64,000 nucleotides of DNA. Source: Isochrysis galbana. Lineage: Eukaryota; Haptophyta; Isochrysidales; Isochrysidaceae. Below are positions 8,892 through 19,168 of this stretch, piece after piece (positions within the stretch are counted from its first letter, which is position 1; every line of letters begins with the position of its first letter). The notes beneath the pieces were generated by a model. That model saw only the letters and a list, made by a program, of their open reading frames with translations. It was not told the origin of the DNA and searched no databases. Where the stretch lies: NCBI GenBank assembly GCA_018136815.1, contig CM030941.1, positions 2,648,984 through 2,712,983 of the forward strand, written 5' to 3'. The translations under genes were made by a program, and so were the position numbers.

Positions 8892-9196
8892 TGTGAGGAG
8901 TCGACCAGGTGTCGAATGGGTGGTCTGAGTTTATGGTATGTACGGAGAGCCTCGATGTATGCCTTCTCGATCACACCACTCTGAGTCCATAGAGCGAGTC
9001 TCCGACGGACTCCCATGAAAGAGGCTCCGCTGCAATCGAGTTCTCTCCATTGACACCCTGTGCGCAGGATTTTGAAGAGCAGATCAAGGACTTGAGCATC
9101 CGTCAGAGCCCTAGGTCGGCCAGTACACTTGGGTGGAGCGAAAGCAGAAGCATTTTTCTGGATCAGTCGCGAAAACACTTCACTCAACCGAATCAT
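8884..9196 (-). pseudogene. IS5-type DDE transposase, N-terminal fragment
   Basis: From the ATG at 9196 the minus strand encodes a typical IS5/DUF4096 N-terminal region: GRPRALTDAQVLDLLFKIL, RTGCQWREL, GVRRRLALWTQSGVIEKAYI and RHLVDSSHI. LVDSSHI contains the first catalytic Asp of the DDE triad. Coding similarity stops immediately after it at about 8884, so the second D and the E are missing and the copy cannot transpose. This family is bacterial-type but also occurs in some algal genomes and giant viruses. The 5' flank (9197-9260) is AT-richer, as expected for a transposon end, but no inverted repeat partner survives. Confidence 0.75.
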
Positions 9197-9261
9197 TTAC
9201 AATTCATAGTTCATAGTACATACTAGAAAAAAAAGTTTCGTTACAGGTCCATAGCGTGTTC

Positions 9262-9412
9262 CTTCACCCACGAACTGCCTTCACCCACTAACTGCCTTCA
9301 CCCACGAACTGCCCCACCACGAACTGCCTTCACCCACTAACTGCCCTACCACGAAACTGCCTTCACCCACTAACTGCCCCACCACTAGCTGCTCTCCCAC
9401 CCGACTAACTGC
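9262..9412 (+). repeat. Tandem repeat, unit CACCCACNAACTGCCTT
   Basis: Eight or nine degenerate copies of a unit of about 14-18 bp, alternating CACGAACTGCC and CACTAACTGCC, lie upstream of the RRM gene. There are no spacers of unique sequence, so it is not a CRISPR array. Confidence 0.85.
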
Positions 9413-9508
9413 CCAGGAAATACAAAACAGCTGTGGTGAAGCTGGGTTTCGCTGCTTCGGCCAGGCAGTAAAGAGTTAAGCGAGTGAGTCGTCGGCCAGA
9501 AGAGAGCG

Positions 9509-10335
9509 ATGCGCGCGTGGGGCTACGAGGGCGGCGGCCGTGGCGCGCGGCGCGAGACGCCGTACTCGCGGGAGGGCGAGTCGGCTGACGCATGCACCGT
9601 CTTTGTCGGCAATCTCCCCTTCGAAGTCACCTGGCGCGAGCTCAAGCAGCACATGGCAGCCGCGGGAGAGGTGGCATTTGCCGACGTGAAGAGCGGCCCC
9701 GACGGCCGCTCCAAGGGAGTGGGCATTGTGAGGTACGCGACGGAGGCGGAGGCGCTCAACGCGATCGAGACGCTCTCAGAGACCGACCTCGGTGGACGCG
9801 AGATCTTCGTGCGCGCTTTCCCGAGCACCATGCGGCCACAAGGAGGAAAAGGGGGAAGCGGAGCGAGCGGTGGTGGCGGCATGTCAAGGTGCCCAGCGGA
9901 GGGAGCTCAGGCGGGCCGGCGTGTGAGCCGCATCGCAGACTGCCGAGCCCACTATAGATCTTTCTTTACCTTGCTGTTTAGGTGCGCGCCGATCGTGGCA
10001 GTGGCGGAGGTGGTGGCGGCGGGCGTGGCTTGCGAGGTGGGCGTGGCGGCAAGGGAGGCAAAGGGGGCAAGAATGGCAAGGGCGGTCGGGACAAGCCGAT
10101 GTCAGCCAGCGACTTGGACAATGACCTTGACTCGTACATGGCAGTCGGTGGCGGTGGTGACGAGGAAGATGCCCCGGCGGGCGGCAAGAAGGGACCGGCC
10201 GCACGCAGAGGCAAGGCCGAGCCACCAACGGGTGCCGGTCTGGATGATGATCTTGACGCCTATTTTGCCGCCAAGAAGGGTGACGCGGCTCCAGCGCCAG
10301 CAGCCGCGACCGAGTCGACCCCTGCCGCCGAGTAG
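9509..10335 (+). CDS. RRM protein with RGG box and FoP-duplication-like C-terminus (ALYREF/Chtop-like mRNA export adaptor)
   Basis: Two exons: 9509-9922 and 9982-10335. The 59-nt intron has a GTGAGC donor and a TTTAG acceptor. I chose this donor over the GTGCCC at 9889 because only this one keeps frame. The product is 255 residues. An RRM spans about 29-105, with RNP2 VFVGNLPF and RNP1 RSKGVGIVRY. It is followed by a Gly/Arg/Lys-rich RGG stretch across the exon junction. Two acidic motifs follow, LDNDLDSYMA (about 183-192) and LDDDLDAYFA (about 225-234). Such LDxDLDxYM motifs are typical of the UAP56-binding ends of ALYREF, Chtop and Yra1-type adaptors (FoP_duplication domain). A nuclear role in mRNA packaging and export is inferred. 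A generic nucleolin-like RNA-binding protein is the alternative. Confidence 0.75.
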
Positions 10336-10860
10336 AGCATCCCGATTCCACAGGTGCTGCCGTGCGGCGCCACTGCCTCGTCGACAGCTGAGCATCGAGA
10401 GCACTTTACGAGCGGGACCTCAATGCTTCGTGTGCTGGCCGCCACGTACTCACGAAGCCACAACACCTTTGTACTCGTCGTTGTGCCGCACTCCCCTGTC
10501 TCTCAGCTTTGTGAGGCGAGCGCGCAGTTCGGTGTGCACGCCTGATTGGCGGGCAGAGGCACCATCTCTTGAATGTGCAGCATACTTGGGGTGCTTGAAG
10601 GCTGGCTCATTGCATGCTGTTGCTCGCACTAGAAGTGGAAATCCAAAACTATTGCAATGAGATTTCCCACCTTGATGATGTCTCTTCTACTTCCCGAGAC
10701 GTCCTACTCTGCCTCGAGCCTCTGCACTCCTCGTGCTTTTGCTTGGACCGCCGAACTCTTGGAACCACTTTGTGTTCCATGGTGCTATCCATGCATGCGC
10801 ATACAAGGTCTGCTACGAGGATGAAGACAAAGATGTGAGTTCCGGAAGGGGCCAAGTGGG

Positions 10861-12325
10861 AAAAAAAAATCTTCTTAAAAATCCCCGCTACATACGCGGC
10901 ATGAGGCAGTGTGCTTGTGTACCTCCCTACTACCCGCCTTTACCCCTATCAACCCCCTCGCCCTTCCCCAGTTCCCTCTTTGGCGGAGAAGCTGGTTCCG
11001 GGGAGGCCGCGCGCGCTGCTTCGGCCAGGAGTTGGAGAGAAGGGGGTGGGAGACTGTGGCTCCTTCTTCGCTCTAACGTCGGCTCGCATTTCCTTTCATT
11101 AGGTCTTATATCTCGTAAGATCTTTTCATGCTATCCATTGAAGTTTCTACTAGAGAGGTTTAGCTACCCTAATTGATGTTTCGTGCATATCCAGACCTCT
11201 CGCCGCCTGCAAGAGGTCCTCCGACGTTTCTAGGTTGAAATCTTTGTCCACCGTGTAAAGAGGGCGTATCATTTTTCGAATGTGTTTGTTGCTCGGGGCG
11301 TGTAGCCCCATATTCTCGCGTTGTTTTTTTAGCCTCTGAAAGAAACCGACCTTCGCCGTTACTAATAAGTGGTATCTCGCAAGGATCGCTCTCAAGATAG
11401 ACCTAACGGACCTACCGTCCGCGTTGCCATATTGGATGTTGTAAAAGTCCGTCAGGATATATCTCCATGCCAGGATGCCCAGGTATCCCGAGGAGGGATG
11501 CGGCCTGTCTACCTGATAGCAGAAAAGACGTTGGGCTACTTCGGAGCCCGGCCTAAGGTCGATCCGTACTGGCAACCCCCCCATTGAAGTTGCGGTTCAT
11601 TTATTTCAAATTTTGGGGAGCAGTGAAAAGAAAACTGAAAAAAAATTCAGTTTTGGAACGGAGGTAGTATTTGTATAGTTGCGATACTTGTTTCCATTTC
11701 CCGGAGAGGGCCGGTAGTCGCTTTTACCACCTCAACGTGGACTTTTGAGTCTTCGTTTTCCTCAGGGCGAGGAACGCCTTAGTCAGCGTCTTGACATTTA
11801 TATCTTCTAGCGTTTTACGTGTTCCTTCGAAAGTGTATTCCTGAGGTATGGGATACGCCATTTCAGCCGGCCCATCATACGCTCGTCCCCACTTTAGCGG
11901 GGTGTATGTATAGTTCGCCCGGTATTGATTGCGGGTTAATCCGCTCGTGGATATGGGGCTCTCCCATTACATTTAACTTAATTAACCTCGTGATAGTCGC
12001 CGCCCCGGCGTATATAGTAATTAAGCTCCTTGTCTACCCGAATGTCTCCTAGGTCATGCGCGTCCGGGTCTTCCTGGGGGGCTAGATCTTGCTCCTCCGG
12101 AGCGGGGGGTGGAGATACCTCTTTTTTCCTAAGGAGGTCCATGTAGTCGGAGGTGGCGTCAGCTAGTCTCGCCTCAGACCATTCGGTTATCTTCTCCCAC
12201 GACCTAAGTAAGAAAAGGGCCTACCGATATATAGTTGCCCCTATGGCGTATCCACCTTTCGTTGTCTGGCAAGTATGCCGAGCATTCCTCCGTGGTGTAT
12301 ATATCTCCCGTCTCTGGTTGACCGA
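10861..12325 (-). mobile_element. Degenerate non-LTR retrotransposon (LINE), 3' portion, copy 2
   Basis: 11584-11150 on the minus strand encodes AQRLFCYQVDRPHPSSGYLG, ILAWRYILTDFYN and GLHAPSNKHIRKMIRPLYTVDKD. These are nearly identical to the C-terminus of the LINE at 45.4-47.3 kb. 11650-12325 is homologous to the region upstream in that copy (TYKDECAAYLP-like block at 12290) but broken by stops and a deletion of the Cys/His knuckle. The downstream 290 bp also match, and both copies end in TTAAGA followed by an oligo-T tail (10861; 45412). 5'-truncated and inactive. Confidence 0.8.
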
Positions 12326-12412
12326 CAGGCCCCCCGGAGGGGAATTGGTGCCTGAGAGGGGGGACGCGAGGCGCCCCCCCATGCTGAACTAAGTATAAAC
12401 TTAGTAGCTCGG
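12326..12412 (+). repeat. Dispersed repeat D with palindrome CTAAGTATAAACTTAG
   Basis: A similar block lies at 36110-36200 in the same orientation, sharing GGCGCCTCCCCCATG-type sequence and the 16-bp palindrome CTAAGTATAAACTTAG. Here it directly abuts the truncated 5' end of the LINE copy. Confidence 0.6.
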
Positions 12413-13615
12413 CCAATTGCAATGGCTGTGCGTCTCCCTCAACCTCAAGGGCCGTGTGCCAAGGCGCTGGACCCGCGCCGCCTTCGCACGTCGTCAAGAG
12501 TATCGTCGAGCGGCCCTGTGCCGGCTACAACAGACTCGGACCTTATGGAAGACTGGGGGGGCGGAGCAGTGGGCAACGACGTGCTGGTCTGAGAGAGCGG
12601 GACGACCGGGACCAACGAACGGGACCAACGGGACCAACGGGACCAACGGGGAGGTGTTGGAAGACGGGGGAGGTGGAGCAGTGGGCAACGACATGCTGAT
12701 ATGAAGTAGCGGAGACCCCACATGACTGCAAGAGAGGGGGGGGGGGGGCAGGCTACGTCGGCAGGCCCTCTCGGGACGCGCCCTCCTGCCGAGCCAAGGC
12801 GACGTCGTTCTCGTCGCGTACGTGGTGCTGCTCGGCCTCTCCTCCGGGGTGCTCGCGGGCTCGCGGGGGGGGCCTATCACAGGGTGTCTTGTGCCATTTG
12901 TGGTTCTATACCGTTAGTGTGCCTTGTGTGGCAGTGTCCCCTAGGTATCTTTTAATCATCTTGTCATGGCGTAGCGCGATGGCGGCGCGGCGCGCCGCTC
13001 TCACACCGCCGCCGGGGCTCGCGCTGCGGGCTCCCGGCGATATGGAGCTCCCTCCCCTGCATGATGCGCAGAGCCATGGTGGCAACCTGTTCGGTGCCAG
13101 TGCCAGTGCTCGCCACCCGGGAGGGAGGGAAGGAAGAGATCCAGGCTTGGAGCCGCACGCGAGGGAACCGGGGAGGAAGGGAAGAGAGGGAAGGGAGCGA
13201 GGAGCGGGGCGGGAAAGGGGAGGGGGCGCTCTTAGAATAGAGCGCACCGCATAGTGAGGAGAGTGTTCCCGAGACACGCTCCAAGAATAGAGTGTGTCGC
13301 GTGGAATGCTCCCCCTTACCCACAACAACAACAGTTATTCCTGGATTCCTGGATGGGCTGGCTGAGAGAGGGCTCTATGACGAGCCGGGGCGTCCCAGGT
13401 GGGGCGCAGTGACGAGGGTCGCCTAGGGCTCGGGAGCGGTCGCGGCACGCTCCATAGGGCTCAAACTATAACAAAAAAATTTGATATGGTTCATTTACTG
13501 TAGTCGTGATAGTGCGATAGCGGTAGAGCGGATTTTTGCTGGACTTGGAGCGCACACCCGCAGGGATAGGCTGAGGAGAGTTGAAAAATAGTAATTAAAA
13601 GCGTGAGAGACCGGG
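12413..13615. other. Long non-coding, low-complexity interval
   Basis: It contains a short GGGACCAACGGGACCAACGG tandem array (12609-12645) and G-rich and purine-rich DNA. A pair of related segments around 13215-13320 (TAGAGCGCACCG; AATAGAGTGTGTCGCG) recur in degenerate form at 25950-26075. No frame with a recognisable protein was found. Confidence 0.5.
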
Positions 13616-13780
13616 TTGAGTCTGACTACCACGCAGCACGTATGCTCCACGAGCGGCCCTAAGCAACCAGCACCTACGAGCGGTCAGCTCCGGCCCCATA
13701 GTCCGCACGTGCAATGGGCACACATTGCGCCGTCCCATTTATTGGCTGTTTTCGGAGCGCAGCTTTGGCTCCTGCTCTTC

Positions 13781-15209
13781 TCACAGCCCTGGCGCATGGA
13801 AGACGAGCCTACGCTCTCTTCGCTCGCCAATAGCCATCGTCGCCGTCCTGGACTCAAAGTCCATCGTGCCGTACAGCTCCTTTTCAAGAGACTTGCCCGT
13901 CGCAGCGCGCACCTCAGCCTCACGCAGTGGCAGCATTGCACGAGCAGGCCCGATTTCTTCAACCCGGTGAACATGAAGGGTGAAGCCATAAGGAGTACTC
14001 TCCCACCTGCAAACAAGTGGCGAACTCAGTTCAGCTTGCATTCCGTGATGGACCATAAGGACGCGGAACCGTAAGGACGCAAGGAAATTCCCGGCGGGTG
14101 GCTTAAACCCCTCGCGAAATGAGGCAGGCAGGTGAGGCGAGCACATACCGGCCGCTACAACGCATCTGTGCAGCACTTTCGTCGTCTTCCTCCAAATCTG
14201 CGAAAAACGAGCTGTGCACATCGCCCGCCTCGTAGAGGCTGCTCCAGCTTTGGCCTTCCAATGCGAACTCGCCGCCGCAAAACTCGGCAAATTGTGAGTC
14301 TGACTGGCTGGCACTCGTATTCTCGTTGCTGACGCTACCTGCAACGGCCGGGCGCAGCTGCAGGCGGATCCTGCCATGCTTGACACCTTTCCTTACCGTC
14401 CACACTCCAAGCATGCTCGCGTACAACTCCGCCTGCCGCTCCTTGGCATGCTTTGTCGATGTCTGCACAATCGAGTCCGGTGGCCTCACCACGAGCACGC
14501 CGCTGCCGTCATTGCCACTGGCAGCTGAATCGGACGAAATGAGCTTACGAGTCCCAGAGTTAGGCGCCTTCAGCACTGGACCCGAAGTGAGATCGTCAAG
14601 GAGCACAGCAAACGAGCGCGCGTTCGTTCGAATTAGCTCGAGCTTTGGGTCGGATGCATCGCGAAGCTGCTGTAAGTAGGAGTGGAGAAGCGGCTCGGTA
14701 CGCAGCGCCGACACCTCCGCCCGAAAAGTCAGGTCTGAGACGAGCGCTTCCCACTGCTCGCGCGCCTCAAGGATTGAGAGGCTCGACGCTTTCTGTGGGG
14801 TGCTCGATGGCTGCCAGCGCTCTCCGCCTGCTTTGCGGACCGCACAACTTGCTTCTACTCGGGCTGGCAAACTTGGCGCCTCGTGTGGAACGGGCGGGTC
14901 AGAGCCCACGCTCCGCTGCGCATCATACACCGAGCTTGTCGCCGGCCTAGAGCTTGGCTCGCCTTGTGCCCTGTCCTCGGTATCCACGAGCACGACGCTT
15001 TCATGTGCCTCGGGCCTTGGCGTGAGGTCAAGCCACACATCATCTAGCCGATTCCAGTGGTGCTCGCGTGCGGCGAAGACACCCGGATGCATCTCGAGCT
15101 CATATACCGCATAGCCGCGCATCCTTGCGAGCCCAAGCTTGGCCTCAAGTGCAGCCGCGTTGGCCAACGAGTCGTGGGGTTTCAGCTCAATGGCGGCGGC
15201 CACCACCTG
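13781..15209 (-). CDS. Two-exon protein of unknown function (5' end lost in assembly gap)
   Basis: Exon A runs from the gap edge (15209) to 14149 and exon B from 14006 to 13781. The 142-nt intron has a GTATGT donor and an acceptor CTTGTTTGCAG. The splice restores an Arg codon and joins MRCSGR to WESTPYGFTLHVHR, giving about 427 visible residues. The N-terminal part (ELKPHDSLANAAALEAKLGL, YAVYELEMHPGVFAAREHHW, VWLDLTPRPE) looks like a small folded domain known from algal hypothetical proteins. The middle is low-complexity. The C-terminal part (GVWTVRKGVKHGRIRLQLRP, CGGEFALEG, ELYGTMDFESRTATMAIG) suggests a beta-rich fold. No function is assigned. CAG directly precedes the GTG at 15206, so 15206 may be a splice acceptor boundary and the gap may hide a first exon. 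Confidence 0.65.
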
Positions 15210-15309
15210 NNNNNNNNNNNNNNNNNNNNNNNNNNNNNNNNNNNNNNNNNNNNNNNNNNNNNNNNNNNNNNNNNNNNNNNNNNNNNNNNNNNNNNNNNNN
15301 NNNNNNNNN
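15210..15309. other. Assembly gap of 100 N
   Basis: Exactly 100 undetermined bases. The base after the gap (15310) continues, on the minus strand, a family A LTR whose other half begins at the far side of the second gap (39201). Confidence 1.
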
Positions 15310-15368
15310 ACATAACTCGACTGAAATCAAACCCAAACACTCCGATCAGACAACGACGGACGACGATC
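15310..15368 (-). mobile_element. Family A LTR fragment at gap edge
   Basis: The reverse complement reads TGATCGTCGTCCGTCGTTGT through GATTTCAGTCGAGTTATGT. It equals positions 23114-23169 of the 22691 LTR copy and stops at the gap. The sequence from 15369 to 16065 is GA-rich 3' untranslated-type retroelement DNA, similar in texture to 25600-26070; no gene is seen there. Confidence 0.85.
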
Positions 15369-16065
15369 AAAGGGTGTGGTTGTGAGGGGTGATGAGAGGC
15401 TGTGGCTGCTGTGTGTGATGGTGTGGATGGGCTGTGGATGGTAGTAACATGTGAAGTACAGACAGAAGAGGGAGCGGAGGATGGGGTGACACGGGTGAGG
15501 GAGGCACGCGCGGATGAAGGCGAGACCGAGGGTTCGGCCTCGAACGGCATGGAGACGAGCGGGACGAGCACAGGGGGCACGAACAGACCAGAAGGGCACG
15601 GGAGCGCTCGAGCGGTGGCGCTGGCGACGAGAACGAAGAACAAGGGGGAAGACACTCGCGGGAAAAGTAAACACCGGGAAGGGAAAAGACGCGGGAAGAG
15701 AGAGGGATGAAACGGGGCCGGAAACTCAAGGAGACACTCGGGGAGAGAACGGGGGAAGGAGAAAGAGAGGGGGGGCGGGCCCAGTGGGCCGACGCGGAGA
15801 AGGGGCGTCGGAGCGTGACAACAAGGAAAGGGGGGCGCGGGGGAAAACCGATGGCGGGAAAGGGGACGCAATGCAAAGAGGGGGGACCGGGGCGAGGCGG
15901 CGGGGTTGGAGTCACGCGAAGGGAAACTAATGAACGGGGACGTGCGAGGGGGAAACGGGCAACCCCCCCTACCCGCAACACCCCCCCCAATGCGAGAAGC
16001 GGGAACCGGGGCGAGCGCATTGCAGAAGGCGGGGAGAAAAGAAGGGGGGGCGGGCGTGCAGCAGC

Positions 16066-16573
16066 TCAGGCGGCGGCGACGTGCGCCCAAGAATTCGTCG
16101 CGTAGCGGACGCAGGCGTCCGCCTTGCGCTTGGGTAGCCACTTTGTGAGGAAGTCCGCCGCCATGTGCTCGGGCGTGACGTGGCGAAGGGCCACTTCGCC
16201 GGCGGCGACGCGCTGGAGGAGGGAGTGGTATCGACGCATGAAATGACGGGCGCGGGTGGGGGCGGAGCGCAGGAACCCCACGCGCATGTTGGCTAAATTG
16301 TCGGTGCCGACGAGGGTGGGGCCGTTGAACGGGACGTCGAGGGCGCGGAGAATTTCGCGAGCGTAGGAGATGCATTCGGCGGCCTTGCGCCTTGCACGAC
16401 GCGATGGCCTCGGCTTCCATCGACGAGTCGACGACGAGGGCCAGCTTCTTCGTCTGGTGGAGGATCGCTCCGCCGCCGAAGGTGACGAGGATGCCGTAGA
16501 TGTTGCGGTCTCCCCAGGTGGCGTCGGCGAGCCCACGTTCGACGAAAGAGTCTAAGGTGTCCATAGCCCCCAT
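16066..16573 (-). pseudogene. Ty1/Copia retrotransposon RNase H domain, frameshifted
   Basis: The first frame (16573 to about 16390) reads AMDTLDSFVERGLADATWGD, GGGAILHQTKKLALVVDSSM and EAEAIASC. The second frame (about 16390-16066) reads ECISYAREILRALDVPFNGP, GTDNLANMRVGFLR, TRARHFMRRYHSLLQRVAAG and MAADFLTKWLPK. These are the ADA(S/T)W, SSxEAE, TDNLA and ADFLTK motifs of Copia RNase H, with the three acidic residues still present. A single frameshift at about 16390 and the absence of reverse transcriptase and integrase upstream make it a 3' remnant. Confidence 0.85.
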
Positions 16574-16719
16574 TTTTTTGCTGATCTCTCATACCAGAAC
16601 CTATAGAAAGCTTATTTAGGCCTCCATTTGCCCATTACCGATTTCGCCCTCCGCACCCCCCTAGTGAGTGACCGGGCTATTGCAAAAACGGCAAAAACGG
16701 CCTGTTTTTGGCCTTCACA

Positions 16720-18154
16720 TAGGGCGGTCAAACAGGGCTTTTTAACTTCTAAGGGTGAAAATTCACCAAGTCAAGATTGAGGTTTTATCGCGAGATCTTA
16801 GGATATGCTACTGGAAATGGGTATATTAGGCAGAATCTAATGAGAAATATGCACATTTTCGACGCCATTCAACACACAGACCCAAAAACGTTTTCGCGCT
16901 CGTGCGAAATTGACGTCGACCACAAAAGTGCACCACAGTAGGTCGTGCTGTGCGACGCGCGCCTGCGTTCCCCGGGCACGGTTACCCCCGGGCAGGAAGT
17001 ACAAAACCCTGCGCGGGCGCACCGCGTCGCCTGCGCCCTCCACCTCGCCCCTGCTGGCATCTACTGCCAGCCCCTCGCGCGTATGCAGTGCGCGGCAGGC
17101 CGCGAAGCGTCAAAATGACGGTGCTGCGCATGATGGGCTGCCCCATCACGCGCGGCACCGCCTCAGCATGGTGGGAGCGGGTGCCTGCTGGCCTCCTGGC
17201 CGCGCAGACCCTCGCCAGAGCGGCCACAGGCCGCTTGCGAGGCCACTGGCGAGGCCCGCCATCGCGCGCCGCCGCAGGAGAAAAAGATCAAATTGTATTA
17301 TAGTGTTGCCAAATTATAATCTTAGTAATTCTAATTTTAGTCTTCATTTCACCAGTCCAAGATCCAAGACACATATGAGCACAATACATGACCATCAGCA
17401 TGCCCAAATGCCAATGTTTCGGTAGCCAACCAGTCTTACCATATGAGACTGTCGAATCATCGAGAGAAAAGGAGGGGTTGTCTCTCAAAATCGAACGTGA
17501 GACGCTCGAAAACACGAGGCTGTCCGTCAATTCAGCACGTCAATGCGAAAACAAAACTACTTTTTGTGCTCCATGTTGGGATGTTGTGCTATAGTGCTAT
17601 ATAAAAACGGGAGAACTATTGACTGGCCCGTGCTTGGCGGGCACGACCTGTGTGTCTCCGAACGTGAATGGCCTTGGAGGGCGTCCTGGTGCTCCAGCTC
17701 CTCGTCAATCGCGAGCCCGGGCGAATCCTGCGGGGCGAGGGTCGGGACAGTCAAGGAGCATCCTGTGACAGCCGAATGGGCCGTGTGCGAGCTGTGTGTG
17801 GTGCGCATGTGCATGCGCGGACGTCATCGCTGGGGCACCAGGGTTTGAAATTTGCTTTATTGGCAATATGGGGCGTCGGACCCCTAATTTAATAAGTGTA
17901 AGTGTGTAGGCACCTTTTAGACTAAAGAAACACATCTCTCAGTGGGAGCGACGTCTAGTTCGGCTCGTGTGAGCCGCCAGAGCGTGTGCAAGGGGGGGGG
18001 GGTCCGACGGGACTTCGCACCGTCTTTTCGGACGAGGATTCTGAAAAGGCGGGGAGACCCTCCGAGCCGCTTTCGCCGGGGCTTTCCGCTCACGGTCAAA
18101 AATGTCGACCCCCCCCCAATATAAGTACTTAAAAAGCCCTGTTTGACCGCCCTA
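16720..18154. mobile_element. Non-autonomous TIR element with TA target duplication
   Basis: The left end TAGGGCGGTCAAACAGGGCT (16720) continues as TTTTAA. It is matched perfectly over 26 bp by the inverted right end, whose last base is 18154. Both ends are bordered by TA, the target duplication of Tc1/mariner-like elements. The interior has no transposase; short frames there (e.g. 17543-17848) have no recognisable content. Related left ends occur at 49450 and 61539, and a related right end at 25604. Between 18155 and 18480 there is a further CTAGATGGGAAATAC-type terminus and no gene. Confidence 0.75.
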
Positions 18155-18479
18155 CTTCACAGAAAAAAGGTAAAAACGTATTTCCCATCTAGGCTCGCCA
18201 CATCCACGTCTTCACTGCGCTCCCACTGTACGCAGAAAACAAACACGTTCCACCGAGCTTTCTCCTTGGCGTTTGACGTCAAACGCCAAGTGAAACCCAA
18301 GTGAAACTCCCACAAAAACCCTCGAATAGTTGGTAGTTGACTGCGTTCCTTATTTGACCGTTGAAAGGTTTCAGTGAGTTGGCTTGGTTCAAACGGTCAA
18401 AAAGTTTGAAGGGAGTTCGAGTTCGCGTTCGACCACGACTATTTCCCACCAACCAAAGAACTATTCATAAAGTCGGTTG

Positions 18480-19168
18480 TCCCCCAAGGAAATGGAGCGA
18501 GGCGCCGAGACCGAGAGGAGGGCCCCTTCCTCTCTTCTCTCTCTCTCTTCTCTTCTCTCTTCTCCTTCCCTCCCTGCCCCCGCGCGTTTCGTCATCCTCA
18601 CTTCCCCCCCCCCCCCCCCCCCCCCCGCGCGCAGAGACGGAGAGAGCTCCTGCCCGTCTCATGTGTCGGCTGTGAGCTCCGCGTTCTACTCTCACATCTT
18701 CTCCTGATATATGGTGGGGTGGAGCTCAGCACTGGCTGCCGGAAGGCAGAGCCGCTCTGCTTTGAGAGAGAGGGAGGGGGGGGGAACGCGATGTGCTCCT
18801 CTCGCAGTGGCTGTGGATGGGGGAGGGGGGGGTCCCGTCTCTCTCTCTCTCTCTCCTGCCTCTCGTCTCCCCCCCTCCCTCTCTCCCTCTCTCGACGGTC
18901 TCCGTTCTCTCACTTGTCTTCCCCGGTATAAACCTGAAAACAGTCCCCCCCCCCGCCCCCCCCTCCGCCGCCCTCCCGCCATGGTGTTTCCCCCTTTTTG
19001 CCTTTGGTCCGTCTGCGTCCGCCCCCACCACCTCCCCCCCTCTATTCCTCTTCACTCCACCCCCACCCCCACCCACCCCCTGCACTCCCTTGACACCTAC
19101 CTCCCTTCTCCCCCCCTCTCCCCGTTCCCTTTCGAGCCGGTGTCCACCGCTCGTCCCACCTCGGCGCG
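18480..19168 (+). promoter_or_regulatory. Pyrimidine-rich 5' region of the sugar transporter gene
   Basis: A strongly CT-rich upstream strand includes a 23-bp C tract (18604-18626) and several CTCTCT runs. No TATA box is evident. Placement as promoter/leader rests only on position; the transcription start is unknown. Confidence 0.3.

Noticed and set aside
9262-9412. CRISPR-like regular repeats
   Set aside because: The units are contiguous and degenerate without unique spacers, and the genome is eukaryotic.
15369-16065. Long Ser/Pro-rich and Arg/Gly-rich frames on both strands
   Set aside because: They arise from GA/CT-biased DNA downstream of the Copia remnant; composition is biased in every frame and there are no motifs.
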